Shown: piece by piece, positions 10,644 through 23,702 of the stretch
Numbering within the stretch: position 1 is the stretch's first letter
How the letters are laid out: each line of letters opens with the position of its first letter
Assembly: GCA_030704615.1 (NCBI GenBank)
Contig: CM060734.1
Location: 35,978,042-36,038,041 of the forward strand
Reading direction: 5' to 3'
Source of the DNA: Takakia lepidozioides
Lineage: Eukaryota > Streptophyta > Takakiopsida > Takakiales > Takakiaceae
Length of the DNA: 60,000 nucleotides
The notes under the pieces: generated by a model
The model's input: only the letters and a program-made list of their open reading frames with translations
Database searches by the model: none
Told to the model about the DNA's origin: nothing
Program-made: the position numbers and the translations under genes

Positions 10644-13600
10644 CTCGGAGTTACTTCGGTGTTGCAGTGGGTGTGATGTCTTTCTGTTCCCAAATTTTGT
10701 AGGATGTGAACCATCACAGATTCTTTTGGTTTCTTAGCGTACCTCAGGGCGCTTAACCCATTTGGTTGCTAGAGGGTTAGCTAGCCACATCATTTTGTAT
10801 ACTAGTTAACGAGCAGCTAGTATAGCAGGAAATGCCTCCTCATGAATTCTCCCCTGCATGTAGTCCAACGGCCTCGCACAGAGTTACGTTTTTGTGATGA
10901 GCTTGTCCCCAGGTGGGAAAAGCCAAATCTGGCTTGCTGGGTAGATAAATAAGACCAGAAGGCCTGCAAACTTTAGAGGGCTTGTGTTTCTAGGTAAGGA
11001 CAAGCCTGGCTGCAACCCCAATATACTGGGAGTTATATGCTTACGGAGGTTGCAACTTGAAGTCCTACTTCAGTGGAACGTTTTGACAATGGCAATTTTC
11101 CATTTTGATCTACAGGCATTCGTTTAGATTGTGAATAATCCTTTGTAGTGCCAAAGGCATTGAACACTACAAGGAAGTTGGATTCTTTCACCAAGAGGCT
11201 CCTGAGTTTACACCATACTGGGGCCAGGTCTTCATATATGAATTCATAGCTGGATTTTGTTTCTATTGGTTGTGTCCACTTCAGGATGCAGCCAGCGGTC
11301 TATGAAAATACCATGTCCAGTGCTTTGGCCTTACAATTTCTCCTACTTATTCTCTTTGTGTGCACTATTAATATTATTTGGGTACATCGTGACATGTTCC
11401 TATCTCATTCTCTCCTTTCATAACTCAAGCTCTCACTGAAGTCTTCACTATGAGGATCAGACATGGTTGGCGACTTACCTGCACGAGGCCTTGACCCTTA
11501 CAATCCCTTGAGCAGTAGTTGCTTTTGGGCTGCTTTTTTGCTTTGTCTCCTCGCTCTTGTTTTTTCCATTCTCTCCCCATAAGCTCTTTGAGCTTTCCAC
11601 GGACGTTATAAAGTACCATTTCATTTCATTTCATTTGTGAACATCCTGGTAATTGTGAGGTACTAGGCTGTGGCCCCCTGAATGACCTCCTGCAAAGGCC
11701 TAGACTGTAGCGGTGACTTCAGACGTAGCATTTCTTGAGTTTATAGATGCTAATGAAAGAAGGTTCCAGATGAGCTGCCAAAGATAGTTTTGCAACAGCT
11801 TTGTTCAAAGCCATTTCAAGGGCTTGGATTTTGCCGAGATCTTGGCTTATGCTCAATTTTGGGTTCTCCCATCGTTTTGCTTCAGGTGTATCAGAGTAAG
11901 TATAAACCTACATATTATTCACACTCACGCTCGAGAGAAGTAGCACTGTACAATGTCACATAGCGCCTTCCTTGTGTGTGCCCGGAGAAAGGGGAAGGGG
12001 ATCATCTTCCCGAAACTGCCACTCTTACAACAATTCATTGCCCATGTTCTTATATGTCCAAAGGCTCTCATCTTGTTTCTCAGAAGCGTGGCTGCCATCA
12101 TGTTCCTTCGGATATCTAGTCTTGGGCATTTTGCTTGTTTTTGGTGTAGCCCACCTCCTCCTGTAAGTCTGGAACACCAGTTCCTTTTCCATCCTCAGGA
12201 CTCACACCGTTGCATTAGCAGTCGTTCCAAGCGTGGGCAAAAAGCATGATGTTAGCAACAGTACACAACTTTGTCTCAATCTCACTGTGATGGAGGAGAC
12301 TTACCAGACATGGTCCAAAATGTTGAAGAAAAAGTTTTGCTGCACTGAGTTGTTAGTGTCGACAACTCGTGCTAGATTCCGTGTTTCACAACAAACAGAT
12401 AAACCTTCCCTATGATACTACAGTTGGGAGAATAGAATAGTCCAGATTCGTCCATGTCTCTAACGCCAGATTCTCAACAACAGTATAGAGAATGAAAAAC
12501 CCCTGATGATCAGTGTTCTTGGAAGAACCCAGCTTCTCAAACGTTCTCAACACTTGTGCATCTAGCCTTCGGTAGGTACGCCTACCGAAGCCTCTCCACC
12601 TAAAACAGTTGCCTGTCTTTGCAAGAGAATGGGCGTGAGAAGTGGAGGAAAGAACACAATGTGCAAGTTTGGGGAGGAGGCGGCTCCCAGGTCTCAATCA
12701 ACTGGGCGAGAATCTGCAACACGTAAGGGGTAGACTCTGTCATGTCCAACTCCAAAACAATCTGAACGACAGGGAACAAAAAATTCCCAAACATTGGTGT
12801 ATACTTGCTAAGGGTCCCTCACATGCATTGGCCTCATAACATAAGGGTTTTCATGCGAGTCAGGGAGCTTAGAGGCATTGATTCAACAAACCTCGGGACC
12901 ATACCTTTCCGCACACAAACAATGAGGGTAAACATACCCTTCAGTAGCATGCTTGTACTTAGCTCATATTTACCTGCAATGAAGGAGCAATGAAGAAACA
13001 AAGTGACACATTTGAAGCCGGACAACCTTTCATGAAGCTGTGTTTTGGAACACACTAGTTAGAGTTTGAGACTTGTTTAGTCTTTGTTCCAATTCTGCTG
13101 CCAATTAATCTCTCTTCTTCAGTCTCAATGAGCATCCAGGCAGCTCTACTGCCATCTACCCTTACTCCAATCGCATTACATTCAGCACTAGGGTGGCAGA
13201 GGTGGTGGCAGCTGTGTTGGATACTTGTACCTTTGCAAGAATATTTGGATCTGGACTAGAAGAACCTCAATCCAAAATTGACTACACAACAGAAAACATC
13301 AAACTTAGGTTGAAGTCAAAGCCTCAGTTTCGCTCAACAGTGAGCTGGTTACCCAAGTTGTCTCGCGGGACCTGGGCGTTGACACTTCTAATTCGAGGTA
13401 ACTTCCTCACGATTTCCAGAGACTGATTAAATGAGGTGATGTGTCCTGAGTCAACCTGAAGCGGTCATATCCTACTCAGCCCTTTCTATCTCCTTTTGAT
13501 CCCTTTTTGATCATTTGGAACGACCTGAAGTGGAGCTCTAGGGTAAGAGCCATATCACTCTTGTTTGGGTGTGGGTTCATGTCTTATTTAAATATTGAGT

Positions 13601-15293
13601 CTGAAGCCCATCCGAACGGGATCCGAATACTAATTTGTAGTTCTTCACGACCAAAAACCTTCGTACTCAGACTAGCCCTTGGAAAGAGAGCGGGTCAACA
13701 GCATGTGACTACTCGGTCAAGAGAGTCTCTATTCTCAAGAGGATTACTTTCTCGGTGTTGTTCAAAGTTGACGAGTTGACCAAGTGAATATATATTTTCA
13801 GACAATTGCTGTATACAGGGGAAAATGTTCAGACAGTGGAAGTCTATTCAAAAGGAAGACTTTTAAACCGCGTCTTTTGAACTGGATTGAAGAAGTAAGT
13901 CAACAGTGGATTACTTGAACAGCTTGGCAGTGACCCCGGACGGGATTCTTCAGCACGCAACTCCACGGGCCGGTGGGTTCAACTGAGCCAAGTCTTGATG
14001 ATGGGTGCTTGCTCCCAGTGACCGAGACTTACTCATTCAATGGACCCAAGACTTAGAAATATATACATGACCTTGAAAATGGGTTTGGAAGTTGAAAATC
14101 TACACGGGTCTTGAACTGACATTCTTGGAAGTAGCACTGGTACAGTTGAAGCAGACTACACCGTAAATTCTGTTATTAGTGGAAGGATAGGATCATTGCA
14201 CGCACAGAATTTTTAGTCCGCAGTGTTTCAAGCAATTACGTTTACAGTGACCAGAGGATTTTTGTGAAGTTACATTCATGAATTCTGTTCTGGATCATAT
14301 TTCATATGGATTGGTCACGTTTAAGGTAACTTCTCCACCTGCTGCTGATTACTCTGGTTTGTTGTGAGTTATTCATATAGATGTACATGAATTCGACTCG
14401 ATTCGACTTCCTAGGCTGGTTAGTTCATGCTGTACATAAATTCATTCCGCAAGTGCGATTATATCTGCTAGCCCTTGGACGTTGCAATGCGAGTCTACAA
14501 GGATCAAAAGAGACTCCCTCTAACGTCTTCTAAAATGTAAGCTTATAGAGGGTGAAGTTTTAGAACAGTGATCGTAATAATCAACAAAATACAACTTTCC
14601 CCAAATCATTACAAAGCGAGCCACAGATTTGAATCGAATGCCCCCCCACTGTACCCCCGCAATCAGCTTCAAGTTTCTTCGAGAGCGTCGCAATATTTGT
14701 GGGTCTGGCGCTGCTTCACTTACCAAAGGTTGATTCGAGTCATCTTTGTAACGGCGTACTAGATATGTAACCACAGTTCTGTCCTTGTCGGCTCTGATTT
14801 CTTAGCGACAGATGGCCATCTCTCGAGTTGAATTACCAAGCATACACAGTACAGCTCGACACAGTAGAGGTCCAACTTAATTAAGAGGTAGATGGAACCG
14901 ATCCACTCGAGACTTCTGTACTAGCCCCATGTGGTAGACGGTGTACACGAGAATTCTTCGTGCTGGCTTGTGTTATAATACATTTTCCAGGGCTATGTCT
15001 CCCACTTTAGTGAAGGTCTTTCATAATAGTCTAACCTAGATCTTTCCAAGGAAGCACCAAACTTCCTATATGGCGGATCCGCCAGGAAGAAACTGCGTTT
15101 GGAATACATTTTTAACTCCGATTGTCCCCAGAATTTACAATCCCTGTCTTGGATTTACAATTTATGATCCTTGGCTTTTACCCGAATGGAAATTTAGTCA
15201 ATGTTTTATTTTTTGTCACTATGCAAGGAGGAGGACCGACCAAGAGTCAAAGTTTAGTAACTACTCACTAGACATGTTTGACTGTTTGAATGA
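10644..15293. other. Intergenic, no supported gene
   Basis: About 4.6 kb without a recognisable gene. The first few hundred bases probably hold the 3' UTR of the CFL1-like gene. A (CATTT)n-like run lies at 11619-11637. Open frames at 11953-12249, 12410-12697 and 13193-13426 are short and overlap on both strands, so I treat them as chance. Confidence 0.5.
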
Positions 15294-15319
15294 CTAGGGA
15301 GACAGCATTTTTTTTATTG

Positions 15320-15940
15320 GCAAATTTTTTCCATTCGGCCGCTTGAAAAGGAAGATAATAGGAATAATGTAAGAACTTAGTGCACACGTGCAACCACTGA
15401 CAAGATGATTGGGGACATAACCGGTTTTTAGGGCAGCGAGCCAGAACAGAATGTCAACTCCGTGGGGGTTACACTGGGTCACACGAGAGAGGTGTGTAAC
15501 TCCACGTTGACATTGGGTTATACTATGAGGTGTGTAATTCCACTCTGGAATACACAAAATGGAGTGTAACTCCACTCGGTGTAACTCATACTTGGTCTCA
15601 AAATTTGACTAAGTCCAAATTTTAGCTAAGTATTAAATGGGCTAACCATAGTTACATGAGAAACCGGGGCAACCATGGTTACACTACAAGAGCCTCCCAT
15701 CAAAAATTAAACCTTGAACCTCAGCACCTGCAATGCTATCATCGTACCATCTCGCTAGCCACCACAGCTTGTGATCTTCTGGGATTCTTGTGATCTTCTG
15801 GGATTCTTAAGTAAGAGGATGGTGGGGAGGATTTGACCCCCCCCCAGATGAGCCCAGGCTGCTGGAATCCTGCGAAAGTAGCGTCAGATCACATGCCTCC
15901 ATTAAGTTCTTACATTATTCCTATTGTCTTCCGCCTGAAA
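15320..15940. repeat. Inverted repeat pair of about 30 bp enclosing about 0.5 kb
   Basis: The segment at about 15350-15382 (ggaagataataggaataatg and following) reappears in reverse complement at about 15903-15935 (attattcctattgtcttcc region), with only one or two differences. The enclosed sequence includes degenerate reiterations of 'gtgtaactccac' (15490-15590). This could be a small non-autonomous element with terminal inverted repeats, but I could not define target duplications. Confidence 0.45.
15771..15808. repeat. Tandem duplication, 19 bp x 2
   Basis: The unit gtgatcttctgggattctt is present twice head to tail without mismatch. It is non-coding and simply marks a recent slippage or short duplication event. 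Confidence 0.85.
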
Positions 15941-16592
15941 ATCCCCTCGGCGAATGAAACAAAGGGAAAAAGACGTCCAAAGGCAGTTTTGGCCAAAAGC
16001 TCGGGGTTTTCAAAAAGGTCCTTGGCCCTGGACTTGAGGGGCTGCACAGATGTCGCCATGGCGGCCCCATGCAGGATGAGCCAAATGAGGGTTGTGGGCC
16101 CTCCTCCATTTCCCGCGGAGATGCTTGTCCCCTCTCTTGCCATAACTATACACCTCATTTGTATCAATTAGCCTATGGTTTTCAAATAGAAAGAGTTCTA
16201 TTCGCCTATTAATGGCTTTCAACTATTTCTCTACTTCGCCTTCTATTGCTCATCAACATCCATTTGATTCGCAAAATATGACAAGAGTGGAAATACATGT
16301 AGCCTATGAATTCGAGGATAATTACATAGAGTGGGCCACTTGCACTACCCTAAACCCAATATATATAGCCACTCGTACTCCTTTTCAAAATCCTTAAATA
16401 AAACCCTGGAGGGGGATTACTGGCCATCACGTTAAGATATCTTCTCTGTTACAAGTCTCTAAATTCAAGTATTGATGCTAGCAACGTTGTGGCCAGCATA
16501 CATCTGATATAGAGTCAAAAAGATTACGCTCCAGACGATGTGGCCAAGAAGACCATGTAATATATTCGAGATAACAAATCCACTGTTGTCGT
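15941..16592. other. Intergenic, no supported gene
   Basis: Nothing identifiable. The overlapping open frames on both strands at 15833-16222 have no domain-like features. Confidence 0.4.
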
Positions 16593-16670
16593 TTCTACTA
16601 CCGACAGATGCAATCAAACATGATTCAAGGCTTCTACTACCGACAGATGCAATCAAACATGATTCAAGGC
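16593..16670. repeat. Perfect tandem duplication, 39 bp x 2
   Basis: A 39-bp unit beginning ttctactaccgacagatgca occurs twice in direct tandem (16593-16631 and 16632-16670) with no difference, so it is a young duplication. No open frame depends on it. Confidence 0.9.
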
Positions 16671-16798
16671 CTAGCTCCGTAAAACTTCAAAATCGTTCAC
16701 TATTATCACCGAGTACTCAGATGTCATTTGTGTCGTTTGTACTCCTCACTCCTCACGCCAATTTTTTAGATGGCATCTTGTATATTGTGTTACGTTGT

Positions 16799-16953
16799 TG
16801 GATGTGGTTGTGGGTTCAAACCACGGTCTGGTGTGTCATGAAGGTGTCCACCTTCCTAGCGGAAGGCAGTAGCGCTTCGGGGGTGAAGTGACTCCATAAG
16901 TTATGCTTCCTTCGGGAGGCGTCATACTTTTTTTTTTTTTTTTTTTTTTTTTT
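16799..16953 (+). mobile_element. tRNA-derived SINE, copy 1 (5'-truncated)
   Basis: It contains a pol III B-box-like segment (gtgggttcaaaccac) followed by the family body: ggtgtccacctt, agcggaaggcagtagc, cttcgggggtgaag, ccataagttatgcttcctt. The same body occurs at 17278-17437, 45430-45600 and 58263-58429. The A-box part is missing, so this copy is 5'-truncated. It ends in a T-run (16928-16953), unlike the AT-rich tails of the other copies. Confidence 0.75.
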
Positions 16954-17277
16954 GTGGTTACGTTGTTTCCAGCATGCCAGACTCTGTAGATGCCATCCGG
17001 TTACTGTTGGCAGCTAAGAATGCGATACTGTCAAAAAGCAGTCCAAGGGAAATTCCTTCCAGTAACTCTAGTGACAACCTGTATGCACGGTCATTCAAAA
17101 TTCGATCTTATATGTGTTGAAATCAACGAATTTTTATGTTGCTCTAGTTAGATCATGAATGCTTTTATGTAGATTCACGTACTTGGGGGGCTTATTCAGC
17201 TCAGCTGAAGGGAAGAAGACTCCGGCACAAAGCCCTCTGAATTAGGTACTAACTTTGTAATATTAATAATATTTGAC

Positions 17278-17437
17278 GCAGGACGCGTAAATTATGGTGC
17301 CTCTTCACCCCGAAAGATTATTGCCTTCCGCTAGGAAAGTAGACTTTTTTACACCAATTGATGGATTGAACCCACAACCACTTCCGAGGTGGTATGTGCT
17401 CACTAAGAGTGGGTCACAACTTGGTTGTCTTAGTAAG
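17278..17437 (-). mobile_element. tRNA-derived SINE, copy 2
   Basis: Read on the minus strand it begins caaccaagttgtg, has the B-box-like gtgggttcaatccat, then the shared body (tcctagcggaaggcaataat, tttcggggtgaagaggcacc, ataatttacgc). It lies about 325 bp from copy 1 in the opposite orientation, so the pair could form a hairpin if co-transcribed. Confidence 0.75.
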
Positions 17438-19518
17438 TAATAAGAGGCAAGGGGAGGAGAGCCTTCTTCTTTCCTTTACATGCCCTCTCCCTACACATGT
17501 CACCCCTAGAAACCACCACTTGACACATGTAGGTACTTGCTTACCCAAGTTTGGTTCCTGAACCATCCTCCATTTAATAGCTGTCGCCTTCCTACTGTCT
17601 TTTTTTTTTGGACCCCCTTACAAAGGGGTTATTTCTTCACATCCTTGTGTAGCTTACTATGGATCCCCTCTTTTTAATTCTTGGACCATCCTCTAATGGA
17701 TTGGGCCCACCCAAACTTGGGGGGCCTACCCTTAAACTATAAGCACCATTTTGGTGGGCCCACTAAAAAATAATGCATACCCTCGTGGATAAGGGGTGTA
17801 ACTTTTAAGCTCAGATGCACCGGCGGTGGGTTGACCCTCCAGCAGACTTTATAGGATGGACTGGACTGTCCAATGGACCCTCCAGCAGACCCGGTGGATG
17901 GGCACTTAGGCACATTGAAGACCTTAATATTAAAAAGTGAGAGGCTTGTTAAGATTGCATGGAAAAAATGGTTTGACCACTAAACTCAAGTATCGAGTCA
18001 TATGCCCTCCATAATTTGATTATATGGCACCTAAAGGACTCTCCCCCACAAAAAGCGAAAATCCAAAAACTGATGTAGGCTGCTTTGTATGTGAAATCTA
18101 GGGGGGAAATTGTCATGGTTTGGCTTCTTTCCCCAGTGCATTTGTTTTCTAATTCCTCTCGTAAGTAAGTGCACAGTAATATTACATAGTGCCTGTTCCA
18201 AAAATTTGGCATTTTGATAAATTTTGAGCCCTAGATATTATTTTCAAGATTGCCCATTGGCCTGCCACGTGGTCAGGTCAACGCTTTCAATGGACACTGG
18301 ATTTTCCAGCCCCCATGGCACTTTGAAAAATTCTATGGAGCAGAGCTTCTATTATTTTAGGGTGCTGTAGCCTGTGACTTCCCGCATCTACTTCTCCCTT
18401 TCTTGCACACTTAAACTTCAGGAGTCACTTCCTTCCAGGGTCATCCATGAAAGTTGGATCCTGGCAGAAAACTGACCCGACCCGATTCGGGTCGGGTCGG
18501 GTCGCGTCATCGCTTTGGGGGTCGCAGCGTCGTCGTTTAGGGTTTTGTTTTTTGGGGGGGGGTTATTCATGATTCCTTGTGAGATATGGTTACAAGTATT
18601 CAGTTTTTTAGTCGCGACAGAAGTGACTACGCTGTACGTACACACACGAGATACCAAGAACGGCTGTTTGTTGGCCCTGCCTCTCGCCCATCTTGCGCCA
18701 CTCTTACTTATGAGGGTCACCTGATTTGCATAGTGAGCCACGCTGCAGCGTTGCGGATAATAAGAGAGATTCGGTATTTTTGCAATCTCCGACATTTCAA
18801 GCTGCTACCCACTCGAACGTATACCACGTCAGGTATACTGTACATTAAGTAAGGATCAAGTTGATCATGGAATATACGCGTAAATATAATCCATCGTGAC
18901 CTTGACCGCAGCTCAGCTGCTTGACATTTCGCCTACACACGAGTCAAGGCTCTTAATATATACAATACAGCTTAGAAAACAACAAAAATGCGAACGACCC
19001 GGACTCTCGCTCAGCTTCCCGTGCTTGTCAATGCACACGTGCTCAGGATCTGCCTGCGCCCTGCACCTCCCTGCAACCTCTGTCATGGATGATGAGCAAG
19101 ACATGGAAGCAAGCACGCCGTCTGGATCTGCACATACTTATTACACGGGGTCTGCAACTTTGAGTCCCTGCTGCAGTGACGACATTGTAGTAAACAAACT
19201 ACACGGGTCCCGCAAAGATGGACGTGCGCGAGCGGGTGAAGCACCCGCGCTCGAACGCGGGGAAAGGGCCCACATAGCAAAGCGCGGGTGGACCAGGTCC
19301 CACCGCCGGGCCCCGCTGCGGTCACCGCGCAGTTTCTATCTGCGGCCGCATCACTGGGGCGCGACCTGAAATACTTCAATTTTTGTTTGCCATTTTCATG
19401 CATTACTCTCAGCCTACGATTTAAAAACGAACGGAAAACAAAAAGAATAATCAGAATATTTGATGAAGTTATGGATGAGGGCGAGCAGTCTTTTTGGATG
19501 AAACGCATCGACGGTTGA
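17438..19518. other. Intergenic upstream of PAL
   Basis: No supported gene. A short GGGTC/GACCC run lies at 18474-18507 (gggtcgggtcgggtcgcg), with a G-run at 18553-18562. The last 600 bp are GC-richer and presumably hold PAL regulatory sequence. Confidence 0.5.
19036..19041 (+). promoter_or_regulatory. G-box (CACGTG) upstream of PAL
   Basis: A palindromic CACGTG lies about 480 bp before the PAL TATA box. G-boxes bind bZIP and bHLH factors and are common in light- and stress-responsive plant promoters. Its use here is inference from position only. Confidence 0.3.
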
Positions 19519-19526
19519 TATAAAAG
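19519..19526 (+). promoter_or_regulatory. TATA box of PAL
   Basis: TATAAAAG, a near-consensus plant TATA box, lies 217 bp before the first start codon of PAL. Transcription should begin near 19550 and give a leader of about 185 nt. Confidence 0.7.
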
Positions 19527-19735
19527 GGTCAAGTAGTCGGCTCCCCTCGGATTATCGATGGACTTCGCAGTCTCTGTCTCGCACAGATCGCGTACAGATC
19601 GCGCACAGCTGCAGATGCGTAGAGGGTAAGTTGGAACAATCTGCCAGACTGAAGGCTTGTCTTCAACGAAGTTTCCGCAGCGAGGAGAATTTGGAGTTCT
19701 TGACGAGACAGTAGAGAAGAGGAAAGCAGGCCTGC

Positions 19736-22700
19736 ATGATGGTGAGGACGAAAAGATTGACGGTTCACGAGAACGGTCACTTCAAGATGCACGAGGCGAA
19801 TGGGGGCTCGTTGTGCATGGAAGGAGTAGAAGTGGGGGACCACCTCAACTGGGGTCGTGTGGCCGCAGGTTTGAAGGGAAGCCATTTGGAGGAGGTGAAA
19901 GAGATGGTGAGGACGTTCTACGAGGCGGATCACGTAGCTATCGAGGGAGTAACTTTAACAGTTGCCCATGTGACAGCAGTTGCTCGCCGCCCAGAAGTGA
20001 GAGTAGAGTTGGATGCGGAAAAAGCCAAGAGCAGAGTGGATGAGAGCTCTAACTGGGTGATTCAAAAGATTATGAACGGGGGAGACATCTACGGGGTCAC
20101 AACAGGCTTTGGAGACACTTCTTACCGGCGGACCCAGCAAGGCGCGGAGCTACAGAAAGAACTGATACGGTACTATTGCTGACCAGTTGATGTTGCGGCT
20201 TTCAGATTCGTGAAATGCTGCTGGCCACAAAGTTGTTAAAGGCTGCACATTGTGTGGTAATCTTAAAAATTCTTCAATCGTATGCCATAAGCATATGATC
20301 TGTACACTCGTCAATGGATGCATTGTACAACCACGGATATCACCGACAATATGTACATGTGTTATGTAGAGTGCATTCAGAATGATCCTGAAGCTGAAAG
20401 CATGATATCTCGATCTGTGCCTGTTTTGAACATGGAAACATGTCTCATGGAGTCCTCAAAAGGTGGATATGTTGCACGAGGGCAACATTGGCCTTTTTTC
20501 GAGCTTTTCTCTTACCAAATTTCAGGTTTGAACTGGCGCGGTCTTAATCTGATACTGTGTCGTGAGATTTGTGTCGTGTTCAGGTTTCTGAACGCAGGAG
20601 TTATCATAGGCGACCACAACACTTTACCAGTCGCCACCACAAGGGCAGCCATGCTTGTGAGGACAAACACTCTGATGCAGGGTTACTCCGGGATTCGATG
20701 GGAGATACTGGAAGCAATGCAAAAGCTTCTTAACTGCCATATCACCCCTAAATTGCCATTGAGGGGAACCATTACTGCTTCGGGAGACCTTGTCCCCTTG
20801 TCTTACATAGCTGGTACGATCCGTTTGACGACTCCAAAGCTGTACATGATAGACATTACAATTTCTAGGAGTAATTCAATCTGTCGGATGATCCAAATAT
20901 ACTAGAAAGATGATCTGGAGGTCTTGTTCTGGCACAGATAACGTTTTCTCGACAAAGGTTGAGGCCTGCGATATAAATTCAATGTGCGTGGTTGGGATAA
21001 TTAGTTTCAAAGTTTCCCACCCTTCGATGCGAGCTAGTTTGAATAGCAGAATTGTCAAATTTTGTGCAATTTAACCTGCCGTGTGAATTCATATTTCATT
21101 CTTGCTATGGCAGGGCTTCTTACTGCCAGGCCTAATTCCAGAGCAGTTACAAAGGGCGGAGAGGAGGTGTCAGCAGTGGAGGCCCTGAAAAGGGCAGGGT
21201 TGGAAAATCCATTTGAACTGAAGCCAAAGGAGGGTCTAGCCCTGGTCAATGGAACAGCAGTAGGCTCGGGTTTGGCTGCCATGGTTTGCTTCGACGCCAA
21301 CATCCTTGCTGTGCTGGCAGAGATTCTTTCTGCACTCTTCTGTGAAGTCATGCAAGGAAAACCAGAGTTTACTGATCCTTTGACGCACAAGCTTAAACAT
21401 CACCCCGGTCAGATGGAGGCAGCCGCCATTATGGAGTGGGTGCTTGATGGGAGCTCTTACATGAAAGCCGCAGCCAAGTTGCATGAGACTGACCCTTTGC
21501 AGAAGCCCAAGCAGGATCGTTATGCACTGCGTACCTCCCCACAGTGGCTTGGCCCCCAGGTTGTCTACCGATTCACCCCGGCTTCACTTGATTTTGACCT
21601 TTAGACTATGTGAATGGGTCCCAAAGCTAGTGTTTTCAGGCTCTCTTATCTACAGTCTGAGCTCTCCTCCGTATTGACATTTCTCAACTGATCTGTGCCC
21701 AGGTGGAGGTTATTCGAACTGCGACACATGCTATTCAGAGGGAGATTAACTCGGTGAATGACAACCCAATCATCGACGTGGCAGGAGACAGAGCTCTTCA
21801 TGGCGGTAATTTTCAAGGAACTCCCATTGGGGTGTCTATGGACAACATGCGATTGGCTCTGGCTGCCATTGGAAAACTCATGTTTGCACAATTCTCCGAG
21901 CTTGTGAACGACTACTACAACAATGGGCTGCCTTCCAACCTAACCGGAGGCCCTAACCCAAGTCTGGACTATGGACTAAAGGGAGGGGAGATAGCGATGG
22001 CTTCTTATCTCTCAGAGTTGAACTATCTAGCCAACCCTGTCACAACCCACGTGCAGAGCGCTGAACAGCACAATCAGGATATCAACTCACTTGGGCTAGT
22101 GTCAGCCAGAAAAACTGAGGAAGCCACTGATATTTTGAAGCTCATGAGCTCAACTTTCCTGGTGGGTCTCTGTCAGGCTGTCGACCTCCGACATATTGAG
22201 GAGACAATGCACGCCGCTGTTATGCAAATTGTTGGGCAGGTAGCGAAGAGGACACTCTTCATAGGAAACAATGGGATGCTTCTACCTTCCCGGTTCTGTG
22301 AAAAAGATCTTTTGCGAGTGGTCGAAAACTTGCACGTTTTCACCTACATTGATGATGCCTCAAGCGAGTCTTCCCCCCTCATGCAGAAGCTGAGAGAAGT
22401 GTTGGTTGCACACACCCTCAGAAATCCTAGGGACGAAAAATCTGACGCCACCTCTGTTATTCAAAGGATTCCCATCTTTGAGGAGGAGTTGAGAAGTAGT
22501 CTCAAAGCTGAGGTGCCTCAAGTGCGGGATGCCTACGACAACAAGGGGTCTTCCGCAGTACCGAACCGTATTCAAGATTGCCGAACCTACCCCTTGTACA
22601 GATTTGTGCGGTCAGAGTTGGGTACCCGGTTACTCTCAGGCACTCGCAAGATATCTCCGGGACAAGAAATTGAGAAGGTTTACGACGCCATCACAGCGGG

Positions 22701-22770
22701 CAAGCTTGTCGCCCCCTTGCTCCAGTGCATTCAAGGCTGGACTGGCACTCCAGGGCCATTTCCGCAGTAG
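19736..22770 (+). CDS. PAL: Phenylalanine ammonia-lyase
   Basis: Deaminates L-phenylalanine to trans-cinnamate, the entry step of phenylpropanoid metabolism; cytosolic tetramer in known plants. Four exons (19736-20169, 20584-20813, 21114-21559, 21703-22770) with GT-AG introns join to 725 codons without a stop, the usual length. Tyr119 in YGVTTGFG is the catalytic loop tyrosine. Phe146-Leu147 is the Phe-selective pair, rather than the His of bifunctional PAL/TAL enzymes. Ala210-Ser211-Gly212 in [14 protein letters not shown] forms the MIO electrophile. The C-terminal half has [15 protein letters not shown] and [17 protein letters not shown]. Intron 1 splits the Arg145 codon, the conserved plant PAL intron position. 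Introns 2 and 3 (after SYIA and after WLGPQ) are extra compared with typical angiosperm genes. The start at 19736 is the first in-frame ATG (MMVRTKRL); Met2 is equally possible. The gene looks intact and functional. Confidence 0.95.
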
Positions 22771-23652
22771 TCATAAGATTGTCCTGCAGTATCAGGCTCA
22801 TCCGGAAGCCTAAGACAATCAGAGCGGCTAAAGAGGCTTTCCACGGAAAGCGAAGTTAGATAGGACCGTCTCCCAATCTGAGGAACATATAAATGTACAT
22901 ACAAGTTCCTCAGTGTAGGGCACATCTGTATATATGTTGCCAGTAATTTGATGCATCTCACTCACAAACTGGACCTGAGCTGTAACCATTTTTTAGATTA
23001 ATCATTCGGACAGTCCCACTTGTGCGCATGAATGTGATGCACTTTGGCAAAGTTTCTCTCATGAAATATTGAATACTGTAACAAGATTCCAAGCTCAATT
23101 AAATGACTGGGCAAAAGGGAACGCTGCATACATCCAGTAGAGAGCATAGAGGTAGGATTTGTGAGGCGGTGGGCCTTTTTCTAGGAGGCTCCACCATAGG
23201 CTTCAGAGAGTATAGAAAGGAGGGTGAGGGCTTATACTGCCTCAACCTTACTTTGGTGGGCTCTGCAAGCATTTAAAATGTAAAATGGAAGTTCAACCAT
23301 CTTTACATGAATAGATACATCATGGGGCATAGGTGGCGAGGCCGCGGCCGGTTTCTTAAAAAGGCACTACCAACACAACACTGGAATGTACCGGGTTCAG
23401 GTTTTTTTCTAGAGCCAAGTCCGGGTTTCGGATCCGGGTTTTTGAAATTGGAAAAATCCGGATCTGGGTTTGGGTCAGTATTTGAACACTGGGTCGGGTC
23501 AGGGTCCGGGTAGTTGCTAGAAAAATATGGGTTTCATGGATTTGGTTCCTGATTAGTTGATTAAACAAATTAGAAAATTGAAAATTAAAATTATATTTGG
23601 TTGGAACAAGAACTAAATCCTACTAAATGGCCACACATATATCCTAATGGGC

Positions 23653-23702
<50 letters not shown>

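Noticed and set aside
15681-15700. CACTACAAGAG resembling a CACTA terminus
   Set aside because: Repeats that could be a subterminal array lie on the wrong side, no partner end or target duplication was found, and the motif is short.
17196-17240. Possible further SINE copy sharing GCCGGAGTCTTCT (inverse) with 46560
   Set aside because: Only about 14 bp are shared and no box B or body can be aligned.
18474-18507. Telomere-like GGGTC repeats
   Set aside because: The unit is not the plant telomere repeat (TTTAGGG) and it is only about six short copies.
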